Of a DNA stretch of 64,000 bases, positions 25,035 to 32,476 are shown one piece after another. How positions within the stretch are numbered: the stretch's first letter is position 1; the number at the start of each line of letters is the position of its first letter. The DNA comes from Modestobacter sp. VKM Ac-2986 (GTDB lineage: Bacteria; Actinomycetota; Actinomycetes; Mycobacteriales; Geodermatophilaceae), in contig NZ_JAPVBH010000004.1 of assembly GCF_026967795.1 (NCBI RefSeq), forward strand, positions 248,001 to 312,000. Direction: 5' to 3'. The notes below the pieces were generated by a model. The model was not told the origin of the DNA. It searched no databases and saw only the letters and a list, made by a program, of their open reading frames with translations. Both the position numbers and the translations under genes were made by a program.

Positions 25035-25097
25035 GGCCCCCTCGCAGGGGCCCGGCCCGCGCGGAGCGTGGGTCGGGGGGCGAGGGGGCCGCCGTCA
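25035..25097. repeat. 3'-end repeat element between convergent genes
   Basis: One copy in minus orientation (GGCCCCCTCGCAGGGGCCC at one end, GGCGAGGGGGCC at the other), ending at the stop of the minus-strand peptidase gene. The two ends are complementary, giving a terminator-like hairpin for both convergent genes. Confidence 0.75.
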
Positions 25098-25721
25098 GGC
25101 GACGGCGCCGGGCTCCAGGTCGTCGTCGCCGGGCCGGCCGTTCCCGGCGGAGCCGTGCTCGACGCCCTCCAGGAAGCCCAGCGCCCGGTCGGCCTGCGGG
25201 TAGGCCCGCACCAGCGCCCAGAAGTGCTCGTCGTGGCTGGCCTCGAGGAGGTGGGCGAGCTCGTGCACGAGCACGTAGTCGACGACGAACTCGGGCATGC
25301 CGCGCAGCCGGCTGGACAGCCGGATGGACCGGTCGGCCGGGGTGCAGGAGCCCCAGCGGCGGTTCTGGTTGTCGACCCACCGGATGCTGGCGGGCACCGC
25401 ACGGCCACCGAGGTGGGCGTCGGACAGCTCGAGGGCGCGCACCATCAGGTCCTCGTCGGAGGCCAGGTTGCGCCGCTTGCGCTCCTCGCGGGTCTGCAGC
25501 TTGGCGACCATCTGGTCGACCCAGCGCCGCTCCTCGGCGGCGCTGAAGGCCGCGGGGATGAGCACCACGGTGCGGCCGTTCTCGCGGAAGGCGGTGACGG
25601 TGCGCCGGCGCCGGGCGCTGCGACGGACCTCCACCTCGGTGTCCGGGCGGGGGGCCGTCCGCACGGCGGGGAGGGCGGCCGTCGACGCACCCGGCGGGCG
25701 GCGGTCAGGTCGTGGTTGCAC
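25095..25721 (-). CDS. YgjP-like M48-type metallopeptidase
   Basis: About 208 residues. WVDNQNRRWGSCTPADRSIRLSSRL and the zinc motif VLVHELAHLLEASHDEHFW (HExxH plus a downstream His) define the DUF45/YgjP group of small cytoplasmic zinc proteases. The first 30 residues are basic and poorly conserved. GTG at 25721 is my start; the frame is open to 25802 but has no better ribosome site. The substrate is unknown. M. tuberculosis Rv3196 occupies a similar place, but I cannot confirm homology. Confidence 0.85.
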   Translation of the reverse strand: MQPRPDRRPPGASTAALPAVRTAPRPDTEVEVRRSARRRRTVTAFRENGRTVVLIPAAFSAAEERRWVDQMVAKLQTREERKRRNLASDEDLMVRALELSDAHLGGRAVPASIRWVDNQNRRWGSCTPADRSIRLSSRLRGMPEFVVDYVLVHELAHLLEASHDEHFWALVRAYPQADRALGFLEGVEHGSAGNGRPGDDDLEPGAVA

Positions 25722-25772
25722 GAACGCACCGTAACCGTCGGCGGCGACGGCCTCCTGCCGAGGACACCCGGA

Positions 25773-26079
25773 CGTGGACAGGTGCACACGGACAGTGGAC
25801 ACCGGGTCCGACGGCGTCCCCCGAACGGCGTAACGCCGCCGTCGCGGTCCACAGGGGGCCGTCCACGTCCGTGCAGGTGAGGACGGCGTTCACGCCCGGT
25901 TGGGCTCTCCGTCACCCGCTGGTTCCCCCGTCGGTGCACAGCGACACCCCGACGGGTCCCCACCGTGTCCACAGCTGTGTCCACAGGGTGTGGGCAACGT
26001 GCGTCCACTGCGCCCCGCGGGAACCTACGGCCCGCCCGGCCCGATCCCGCGCCGACGCGCCGGGACACCCTGTGGACGA
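25773..26079. other. cluster of DnaA-box-like nonamers in a gene-free stretch
   Basis: This gap of more than 300 bp has no gene. It carries six sites close to the actinobacterial DnaA box TTGTCCACA. GTGTCCACA occurs at 25965 and 25977 (8/9, same face, 12 bp apart) and TGTGGACGA at 26071 (8/9 on the other strand). Weaker 7/9 sites are at 25773, 25794 and 25845. The region also provides the promoter of the E1-like gene. A DnaA-titrating or DnaA-regulated site is inference only. Confidence 0.4.
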
Positions 26080-26118
26080 CGGCCGCGGACCGGTCGCCGC
26101 GCTGGCACGCTGCCAGCG

Positions 26119-27189
26119 ATGACCGAGAGCCCGCACCCCCTGCTGCCCGCCGCGACCCCGGTGCTCCGGCTGGACGACGACCTCGTGCAGGTCGGTGGCG
26201 TCGACGGCCGGGCGGGCCTGCGGTTGCACCCCGCCGGCACCGAGGTCGCCGCGCTGCTGCGGGGTCTGGACGGCCGGCGCAGCGAGCGGGCGGTGCGCAG
26301 CGAGTCGGTGGCGGCCGGGTTCCCGGTCGAGGTGGTCGAGGACCTGCTGGCCGGCCTGCGCGGCGCGGGGCTGCTGCACGACCTGGCCGCCGCCGACCTG
26401 CTGGCGACCGACCCGGGGCCGGCGGCCACCGCCCGGGCCGGGCTGGAGCTGCCGGCGGCCGTCCCCCGGGCGGGCGCGGCCGGGCGCTGGCGGTCCCGCC
26501 GGCAGAGCGCCGTCGTCGTCGACGGGGCGACCCGGGTGGGCACACCGCTGGCGGCGGTGCTCGCGGCCAGTGGCGTCGGCCGCGTGCACGTGCGCGACCG
26601 CGGGCCCACCCTGGCCGGGGACGCCGTCGTCGGCGGGGCCACCGCGTCCGACGAGGGACGGCCCCGGGCCCTGGCCGCGGCCGACGCCGTCCGGCGGGTC
26701 AGCCCGCTCACCGACCTGCGACCACTGCCGCCCGGGCACACGCCGGACCTGGTCGTGCTGTGCCGCCCCTGGGCCGCCGCCGACCCGCTGTCGGCGGCGC
26801 TGCAGCACGCGGGCACGCCCCACCTGGTGGCCACCGTGCGCGGGGAGACCGGCGTCGTCGGCCCGCTGGTGCTGCCCGGGACGACCAGCAGCTGCCTGCG
26901 CTGCGCCGACGCCCGGCGGCGGGACGACGACCCGGCGTGGCCGCGGCTGGCCGCGCAGCTCGCCGGGGCCGACCCCGGGCCCAGCGGCGCCACGGTCACC
27001 TGCCTGCTCACGGCGCTCACCGCCGCGGTGCAGGTCCTCGCCCTCCTCGACGGCGACGACGAACCGGCCACGGTCGGGGCGACGCTGGAGCTGCGCCCAC
27101 CGGACCTGCTCCCCCGGGTGCGCCGGTGGCCACCGCACCCGGACTGCGACTGCGGGGCCGCCGGGCGGCCGGCCGCCTCCGGTGGCTGA
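26119..27189 (+). CDS. E1-like (ThiF-fold) protein, TOMM cyclodehydratase C-type
   Basis: A 356-residue protein. An N-terminal ~95-residue winged-helix region (VLRLDDDLVQVGGVDGRAGLRL, VEDLLAGLRGAGLLHDL) looks like a precursor-peptide recognition element. It is followed by a Rossmann-like ThiF region (SAVVVDGATRVGTPLAAVLAASGV) and a four-cysteine zinc pair, CLRC and a C-terminal CDC. The usual GxGxxG is degraded and no catalytic Cys or downstream cyclodehydratase gene is seen, so adenylation is doubtful. Databases call relatives TOMM precursor leader-binding proteins; in this locus it is a stand-alone core gene next to the ABC1 kinase gene. Confidence 0.72.
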   Translation: MTESPHPLLPAATPVLRLDDDLVQVGGVDGRAGLRLHPAGTEVAALLRGLDGRRSERAVRSESVAAGFPVEVVEDLLAGLRGAGLLHDLAAADLLATDPGPAATARAGLELPAAVPRAGAAGRWRSRRQSAVVVDGATRVGTPLAAVLAASGVGRVHVRDRGPTLAGDAVVGGATASDEGRPRALAAADAVRRVSPLTDLRPLPPGHTPDLVVLCRPWAAADPLSAALQHAGTPHLVATVRGETGVVGPLVLPGTTSSCLRCADARRRDDDPAWPRLAAQLAGADPGPSGATVTCLLTALTAAVQVLALLDGDDEPATVGATLELRPPDLLPRVRRWPPHPDCDCGAAGRPAASGG

Positions 27190-27255
27190 GTGCGGCCGGC
27201 CGGGCCGTCGGGCTCGGCCGGGGCACGGTCGGCCCCGACAGGGGACACTGTGGGG

Positions 27256-28575
27256 GTGAGTGACACCGGGCGCGACATCCCACGGGGGTCCGTGTCCCGC
27301 ACGGCCCGTCTTGCCGCACTGCCGCTGGGGGCTGCCGGCCGGGCCACGCTCGGCATCGGCAAGCGCCTGTCCGGCCGGCCGGCCGACGAGGTGAACGCCG
27401 AGCTCCAGGAGAAGGCCGCCGAGCAGCTGTTCGCCGTCCTCGGCCAGCTCAAGGGCGGGGCGATGAAGCTGGGCCAGCAGCTGTCGATCTTCGAGGCCGC
27501 GGTGCCCGAGGAGGTGGCCGGCCCGTACCGCGAGGCACTGGTCAAGCTGCAGGAGGCCGCGCCGCCGATGCCGGTGCGCACCGTCCACGCGGTGCTGGGC
27601 CAGCAGCTGGGTGCCCGCTGGCGCGAGCGGTTCCGCGACTTCGACGACACCCCCGCGGCCGCGGCCAGCATCGGCCAGGTGCACAAGGCCACCTGGCGGG
27701 ACGGCCGCGACGTCGCGGTGAAGATCCAGTACCCGGGTGCGGGCCCGGCGCTGATGGCCGACCTCAACCAGCTGGCCCGCTTCGCCCGCCTGTTCGCGGC
27801 GATGTTCCCCGGCATGGAGGTCAAGCCGCTCATCGCCGAGCTGAAGGCCCGGGCCGAGGAGGAGCTCGACTACGGCCTGGAGGCCGACGCCCAGCGCGCG
27901 TTCGCCAGGGCCTACACCGACGACGAGCAGATCGTCGTCCCGCGGATCGTGGCCAGCGCCCCGAAGGTCATCGTCTCGGAGTGGCTCGAGGGCACCCCGC
28001 TGTCCCGGATCACCGCCGAGGGCACCCGTGAGCAGCGGGACCGGGCCGGTCGGCTGATGGCCGTGCTGCACTTCTCCGGCCCGCAGCGCGCCGGCCTGCT
28101 GCACGCCGACCCGCACCCGGGCAACTTCCGGCTGATGCCCGACGGCCGGCTCGGGGTCATCGACTTCGGCGCCACCGCCCGGCTGCCCGACGGGCTGCCC
28201 GAGCCGATCGGCCGCCTGGTGCAGTGGGCACTGGCCGGCCGGGCCGAGGACGTGCTCACCGACCTGCGCGCGGAGGGCTTCGTCCGCCAGGACGTCGACG
28301 TCGACGCCCAGGCGGTGCTGGACTTCATCTCCCCGTTCCTCGCCCCGCTGTCCACGCCGTCGTTCCGGTTCACCCGTGCCTGGATGCAGGAGCAGGCCAC
28401 CCGGATCGGCGACCCGCGCAGCGACGCCAGCCGGCTCGGCCGGCAGCTGAACCTGCCGCCGGCGTACCTGCTCATCCACCGGGTGACGATCGGGTCGATC
28501 GGCGTGCTCTGCCAGCTCGACGCCGAGGCGCCCTACCGCGGGATCTGCGAGGAGTGGCTCCCCGGCTTCGCCTGA
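27256..28575 (+). CDS. ABC1/AarF (UbiB-type) atypical kinase
   Basis: About 439 residues with the ABC1 signatures: KGGAMKLGQQLSIFEAAVPEE (KxGQ motif), PAAAASIGQVHKATW (Ala-rich loop in place of a Gly loop), VAVKIQYPG (catalytic Lys), EEELDYGLEADAQ, LLHADPHPGNFRL (catalytic loop) and VIDFGATARL (metal-binding DFG). UbiB-type proteins are ATPases or kinases linked to lipid and quinone metabolism; the target is unknown. The start is GTG at 27256 (VSDTGRD). The next gene on the other strand converges across a perfect 17-bp hairpin. Homologue of Rv3197, which neighbours whiB7 there too. Confidence 0.92.
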   Translation: MSDTGRDIPRGSVSRTARLAALPLGAAGRATLGIGKRLSGRPADEVNAELQEKAAEQLFAVLGQLKGGAMKLGQQLSIFEAAVPEEVAGPYREALVKLQEAAPPMPVRTVHAVLGQQLGARWRERFRDFDDTPAAAASIGQVHKATWRDGRDVAVKIQYPGAGPALMADLNQLARFARLFAAMFPGMEVKPLIAELKARAEEELDYGLEADAQRAFARAYTDDEQIVVPRIVASAPKVIVSEWLEGTPLSRITAEGTREQRDRAGRLMAVLHFSGPQRAGLLHADPHPGNFRLMPDGRLGVIDFGATARLPDGLPEPIGRLVQWALAGRAEDVLTDLRAEGFVRQDVDVDAQAVLDFISPFLAPLSTPSFRFTRAWMQEQATRIGDPRSDASRLGRQLNLPPAYLLIHRVTIGSIGVLCQLDAEAPYRGICEEWLPGFA

Positions 28576-28606
28576 CCTGCGCCGGGACGACCCCGGCGGC
28601 TCAGGA

Positions 28607-28644
28607 CGTCCCGGTCGGGAGACTGCGGTCTCCCGACCGGGACG
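28607..28644. terminator. bidirectional terminator, 17-bp perfect stem
   Basis: CGTCCCGGTCGGGAGAC (28607-28623) pairs perfectly with 28628-28644 around a TGCG tetraloop, midway between the convergent ABC1 kinase gene and the small gene at 28661. Confidence 0.85.
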
Positions 28645-28660
28645 CACGCCGGCTCCCCCG

Positions 28661-28825
28661 TCACCAGACGGCGGAGCTGGCCCGGGCGGCGCGCTGGGAC
28701 GCCTGCTCGGCGCGCCGGGCCCAGCGCCTCGCGCTGACCACGCGGCGGGCACGGGAGGCCCGGTCGGCCTCGGCCATCCGCTCGGCCTGGTGACTGCGGA
28801 CCAGGGACTGGTCGATCAGGTACAT
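28661..28825 (-). CDS. small basic protein upstream-of-aarF, unknown
   Basis: A 54-residue protein, MYLIDQSLVRSHQAERMAEA then an Arg/Ala-rich helix ending in SSAVW. A very good ribosome site (GGAGG, 7 nt before the ATG at 28825) supports translation. No known domain; the composition is that of a nucleic-acid-binding or amphipathic helix. It lies downstream of whiB7 on the same strand (121-bp gap), so it could be part of the WhiB7-controlled transcript. Confidence 0.65.
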   Translation of the reverse strand: MYLIDQSLVRSHQAERMAEADRASRARRVVSARRWARRAEQASQRAARASSAVW

Positions 28826-28946
28826 GTCGGTTCCTCCGGACGGGTCGCGCCGTCGTGCGGCGCGGGGACGGACTGGCATCGGGTGACGGGACGTCCGGTG
28901 CGGGGGCGCCGGACGGCGGGACGACGGGCCGCGAGCGACTGCCGCC

Positions 28947-29285
28947 TCACGCGGCGACCTCCGCCCGGACCTTGCGGGGACGTCCCCGCGGCCGCTTGCG
29001 GGCGATGACGACCCCGCGGTCGAAGATCTCGCCGCCCCAGACGCCCCAGGGCTCGGCCCGGTCGAGGGCGCCGGCGAGGCAGGCAGCCTGCACCGGGCAC
29101 TCCACGCACAGGCGCTTGGCCTGCTCGAGCTGGTCGGGGCTCTCGGCGAACCACAGGTCGGGGTCCTGGACGCGGCAGGGCAGCGCCCGGCGGACGACCT
29201 GCCCCGCCGGTGCCTGGGTGGACACGTGCGTGCGGTCGAGCCCGGGCCGACGGTGGGACGTCGCGGGGTCGATCGTGGTGTGCAC
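28947..29285 (-). CDS. whiB7: WhiB7 transcriptional regulator
   Basis: A 112-residue Fe-S regulator that partners with the main sigma factor to switch on intrinsic antibiotic resistance. The four cluster cysteines are C37, C60, C63 and C69, followed by the WhiB turn GVWGG (81-85). WhiB7 is distinguished from other WhiB proteins by the C-terminal AT-hook, RKRPRGRPRK (96-105), which contacts A/T-rich DNA beside the -35. Position next to uvrD2 and the ABC1 kinase gene matches Rv3197A. The gene is preceded by a ~600-nt structured leader with its own ORF and a promoter with a WhiB7-type A/T block (separate entries), indicating autoregulation plus attenuation. Confidence 0.94.
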   Translation of the reverse strand: MHTTIDPATSHRRPGLDRTHVSTQAPAGQVVRRALPCRVQDPDLWFAESPDQLEQAKRLCVECPVQAACLAGALDRAEPWGVWGGEIFDRGVVIARKRPRGRPRKVRAEVAA

Positions 29286-29382
29286 GGTCGCTCCTCCTCT
29301 TCCTCAGTGCGTGCGTCCGGTCGGCGGAGACCCGCCGACCGGGTGGTCGGTGGGGGCCGCGGACAAGGCCTGAGAAAGGACA

Positions 29383-29457
29383 GAGGCCGCGGTTCCCGGT
29401 GTCCGGGATCCGCGGCCTCGTGGGGAGGTCCAGCTGAGCTGCTAGCTCAGTGGGCCT
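29383..29457 (-). promoter_or_regulatory. tandem hairpins in the whiB7 leader, likely attenuator
   Basis: Read on the minus strand, the first stem (29457-29426) contains the stop codon of the leader ORF in its loop, with arms CTGAGCT/AGCTCAG extended by wobble pairs. The second stem is 17 bp (29419-29403 with 29399-29383, one mismatch, three-nt loop) and is followed by TGTCCTTTCTCA. This looks like a terminator ~98 nt before the whiB7 start. Ribosome position on the leader ORF could decide which hairpin forms. Confidence 0.6.
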
Positions 29458-29768
29458 ACCGGAGGCAGGTCACCCGGGGTGCTGTTGGTGCGCTCGGCGT
29501 AGCCGCCAGGGGTGGCGGGACGACGCTGTGCATCGATCTGGACGGTGGGCAGGACGCCGGTGCCGGACAGGACACCGGTGGCGTGGGTGCGGCCCTCGGC
29601 GGCCTTCCAGCCGCGGAGCCGGACAGCCATGCCCGCAAAAGGCAGACCGGTGGTGGTCGACGGGGCGCCCGGGGTGTCCGACCAGCCCAAGCCGAGGACG
29701 GCAGCGCACGTGCCGGCAGCCGGAGAGGTCACGGTGGTGCCGACGGTCGTCGTGTCGGTGCTGTTCAC
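29442..29768 (-). CDS. 108-residue leader ORF upstream of whiB7
   Basis: Starts with GTG at 29768, 7 nt behind a strong GGAAGGAGG ribosome site, and encodes MNSTDTTTVGTTVTSPAAG, a Thr/Gly/Pro-rich chain without recognisable domain, ending GDLPPVGPLS. G/C at third codon positions is high but lower than in neighbouring genes. It lies between the whiB7-type promoter and the tandem hairpins, and its stop sits within the first hairpin. In other actinobacteria whiB7 has an upstream ORF whose translation state controls readthrough; this ORF is placed to do that. It could also be an ordinary small gene. Function of the peptide itself is unknown. Confidence 0.6.
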   Translation of the reverse strand: MNSTDTTTVGTTVTSPAAGTCAAVLGLGWSDTPGAPSTTTGLPFAGMAVRLRGWKAAEGRTHATGVLSGTGVLPTVQIDAQRRPATPGGYAERTNSTPGDLPPVGPLS

Positions 29769-29886
29769 GGGGCCCCTCCTTCCGGGGACGGGACCTGGCC
29801 TCTCGGCCTGGCCCGGTGCTGACTCGTGCGGTGTCGTGCGGTGGAGCCGGTGGTGCGTCCTGGATCACTCCCAGGTGCTGCAGCGA

Positions 29887-29924
29887 AGGCTAGGGGACCC
29901 GCCGCGAGGGGGTCAACCGATTAA
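29887..29924 (-). promoter_or_regulatory. whiB7-type autoregulated promoter
   Basis: On the minus strand: an A/T block TTAAT (29924-29920), then CGG, then the -35 TTGACC (29916-29911), an 18-nt spacer and a -10 TAGCCT (29892-29887). WhiB7-dependent promoters are known to have an A/T-rich block just ahead of the -35 for the AT-hook. The predicted start near 29880 gives a leader of about 600 nt before whiB7. Confidence 0.65.
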
Positions 29925-29956
29925 CGAGTTCTTCTGCGACTGGTCATCTCTGCAGG

Positions 29957-31993
29957 TCAGGAGCCCTGCGCGTCCTCGATGGCCGACAGCACCCCGGCGC
30001 CGTAGAGGTCCAGCTTGCGCGAGCCCACGCCGGGCAGGCCCGACAGCTCGGCGAGCGTCCCGGGCCTGGCCTCGGCGATCGCCTGCAGTGTGGCGTCGGT
30101 GAAGACGACGTAGGCCGGCACCGAGGCCTCCTGGGCGGCGGCGCTGCGCCAGGTCCGCAGGCGCTCGAACAGCTCCCCGGCCTCGCCGTCCAGCACGACC
30201 TTGGCCCGCTTCACCGGACGCCGGACCGCGGCGGCGGCGTCCGGGGCGAGGCCGTCGAGGAAGCGGCTGCGGGGTCGCGAGCGCCGTCCGCCGGGGTTGC
30301 GCGCCAGCGACCAGGACAGCGTCAGCTGCTCCCGGGCGCGGGTCACCGCGACGTACAGCAGCCGCCGTTCCTCCTCCACCGCCTCCGGCCGGGACTGCGA
30401 CTGGGCGATCGGGACGACGCCGTCGACCAGGCCGACGACGAAGACGGCGTCCCACTCCAGGCCCTTCGCGGCGTGCATCGAGGCCAGGGTGACGCCCTGC
30501 ACGGTCGGGGCGTGCTGGGCGTTGGCCCGCTCGGCCAGGTGGGCGACGAACCCGGCGAGGTCGAGGGTGGGCTGCTCGGAGACCAGGTCGACGGCCAGGT
30601 CGACCAGGGCGGCCAGGGACTGCCAGCGGTCGCGGGCCGCGCCACCGGGCGGCGGCCGGTGCTCGGCCCAGCCGACCGAGGCCAGCACGTCGCGGACGGC
30701 GGGCACCAGGGCACCGGGGTCGTTGCCGCCGGCGGCCGCGCCGCGCAGCAGCACGACCGCCTCGCGCACCTCGGGCCGCTCGAAGAACCGCTCGCCGCCC
30801 TTGAGCACGTACGGCACCCCGAGGTCCGCCAGCGCCGACTCGTAGACCTGCGACTGGGCGTTGATCCGGAACAGGACGGCGATCTCACTCGCCGGCAGCC
30901 CGCTGTCGACCAGCTCGCGGCAGGCCCGCGCGACCGCCGCGGCCTCGGCCGGCTCGTCGTCGTGCTCGACGAACCGGGGCGCGGGGCCCTCGGCGCGCTG
31001 GCCCAGCAGCCGGAGCCCGGGCAGGCCCTTGCGGGGCGGGGCCTGGCCGATGAGCTTGTTGGCCAGGCCGACGACCTGGGGCGTGGACCGGTAGTCGCGC
31101 TCGAGCTTGACCACCTCGGCGTCGCCGTAGCGGTCGGCGAAGCCCAGCAGGTACTCCGGGTCGGCCCCGGTGAAGGAGTAGATCGTCTGGTTCGGGTCGC
31201 CGACCACGCACACCTCGGCCCGGCCGCCGAGCCAGGCGTCGAGCAGCCGCTGCTGCAGCGGGTTGACGTCCTGGTACTCGTCGACGACGAAGTGCCGGTA
31301 CTGGGCGCGCACCTCGCGGGCGACGTCCCGGTGCTCCTCGATGGCGTAGGCGGTGACCAGCAGCAGGTCCTCGAAGTCCAGGGCCCCGTCGCGGGACTTG
31401 GCCTCCTCGTAGCTCTGGTAGACCGCGGCCACGGCGGCGGCGTCGAAGGGCAGGTCGCGGCCGGCCGCGGCGGCGCGGGCCGGGTAGTCCTCCGGCGTGG
31501 CCAGCGTCGTCTTGGCCCACTCGATCTCGCTGGCCAGGTCCCGCAGGCTGGTGCGGTCGGTGGTGAGCCGGTTGCGGGTGGCCGCGCCGGCGACGACCCG
31601 GAGCTTGTTCTCGATCAGCTCGGGCATCGGGCCGCCCAGCACCCGGGGCGCGAAGTAGCGGAGCTGGCGCATCGCCGCGGCGTGGAAGGTGCGGGCCTGC
31701 ACCCCGCCGACGCCCAGCGCCGACAGCCGGCCGCGCAGCTCCCCGGCGGCGCGGGCGGTGAAGGTCACCGCGAGCACCTGCTCGGGCACGTACTCCCCCA
31801 GGTGGACGCCGTAGGCGATCCGGTGGGTGATGGTGCGGGTCTTGCCCGTCCCGGCGCCGGCGAGGATGCACACCGGGCCCCGCACGGCCTCCGCGGCGGC
31901 CCGCTGCTGTTCGTCCAGCCCGGCCAGGACGGCGTCCGCTCCCGCCGCTCCCCCCGTGCCCGTCCGCGCGCCTGCCACCTCTGTCGTCCCCAC
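29957..31993 (-). CDS. uvrD2: UvrD2-type superfamily I DNA helicase with HRDC domain
   Basis: A 678-residue 3'-5' helicase. Walker A is LAGAGTGKTRT (about 44-54), motif II DEYQDVNPLQ, motif III GDPNQTIYSF, motif VI LYVAVTRAREQL. The C-terminal ~75 residues form an HRDC domain (VPAYVVFTDATLQAIA, LSGLPGVGSRKLDLYG). The mycobacterial homologue is essential and has a four-cysteine element between motor and HRDC; no cysteines are present there in this protein. GTG at 31993 has GGGAGG upstream; the frame is open further but lacks a ribosome site. Divergent from the mycoredoxin gene, as in M. tuberculosis. Confidence 0.92.
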   Translation of the reverse strand: MGTTEVAGARTGTGGAAGADAVLAGLDEQQRAAAEAVRGPVCILAGAGTGKTRTITHRIAYGVHLGEYVPEQVLAVTFTARAAGELRGRLSALGVGGVQARTFHAAAMRQLRYFAPRVLGGPMPELIENKLRVVAGAATRNRLTTDRTSLRDLASEIEWAKTTLATPEDYPARAAAAGRDLPFDAAAVAAVYQSYEEAKSRDGALDFEDLLLVTAYAIEEHRDVAREVRAQYRHFVVDEYQDVNPLQQRLLDAWLGGRAEVCVVGDPNQTIYSFTGADPEYLLGFADRYGDAEVVKLERDYRSTPQVVGLANKLIGQAPPRKGLPGLRLLGQRAEGPAPRFVEHDDEPAEAAAVARACRELVDSGLPASEIAVLFRINAQSQVYESALADLGVPYVLKGGERFFERPEVREAVVLLRGAAAGGNDPGALVPAVRDVLASVGWAEHRPPPGGAARDRWQSLAALVDLAVDLVSEQPTLDLAGFVAHLAERANAQHAPTVQGVTLASMHAAKGLEWDAVFVVGLVDGVVPIAQSQSRPEAVEEERRLLYVAVTRAREQLTLSWSLARNPGGRRSRPRSRFLDGLAPDAAAAVRRPVKRAKVVLDGEAGELFERLRTWRSAAAQEASVPAYVVFTDATLQAIAEARPGTLAELSGLPGVGSRKLDLYGAGVLSAIEDAQGS

Positions 31994-32132
31994 GTGAGGA
32001 TCCTCCCAGCCGGGCGGGCGAGCGGGGGGAAGCATCCCCAGGACGGCGACGTTGCGCGTGCGGCACACCCCGACGCCGGCACACCCCCACCCGGGTGTCC
32101 CGCCCGGGGAACGACGAGGGAGGATCGACCAG

Positions 32133-32396
32133 ATGAGCGCTCCGGCAGCCGCGGTGACGATGTACACGACCAACTGGTGCGGCTACTGCATGCGGTTGAA
32201 GAAGCTGATGCAGCGCGAGGGCATCGAGTTCGCCGAGGTGAACATCGAGGAGGTCGACGGCGCGGCCGACGTCGTGATGGCCGCCAACGGGGGCAACCAG
32301 ACGGTGCCCACGCTGGTGTTCACCGACGGCACCGCGCTCACCAACCCGAGCATCGACCAGGTCAAGGCCCAGCTCGCGGCGTCACCCCGCGCGTGA
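32133..32396 (+). CDS. mrx1: mycoredoxin-type glutaredoxin
   Basis: An 87-residue thioredoxin-fold protein that reduces mycothiol-mixed disulfides. The active site is TNWCGYCMRLKKLM (Cys-Gly-Tyr-Cys at about 15-18), followed by the cis-Pro segment QTVPTLVFTDGTALTNPS. GAGGGAGGA lies ~10 nt before the ATG at 32133. The gene is divergent from uvrD2, the arrangement of Rv3198A/Rv3198c, and its stop overlaps a possible GTG start of the ANTAR gene. Confidence 0.92.
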   Translation: MSAPAAAVTMYTTNWCGYCMRLKKLMQREGIEFAEVNIEEVDGAADVVMAANGGNQTVPTLVFTDGTALTNPSIDQVKAQLAASPRA

Positions 32397-32476
32397 TCCC
32401 GGGACCGCGGCCCTCGGGGGGCGACGACCGCCCTCCGGGTGGCTGCGGTGACGCACCGTCCGGCGAGGAGCCGACG

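Noticed and set aside
25773-26079. Chromosomal replication origin
   Set aside because: No dnaA, dnaN or A/T-rich unwinding region nearby, and the best boxes have a mismatch; reported only as a box cluster.
26119-27189. Thiazole/oxazole-modified peptide biosynthetic cluster
   Set aside because: Only an E1-like gene is present; there is no YcaO, dehydrogenase, transporter or precursor peptide in the surrounding 20 kb.
25912-28752. Long minus-strand open frame opposite the E1-like and ABC1 kinase genes
   Set aside because: Composition is Gly/Gln/Arg-rich with no domain, and it is antisense to two genes with clear family motifs.
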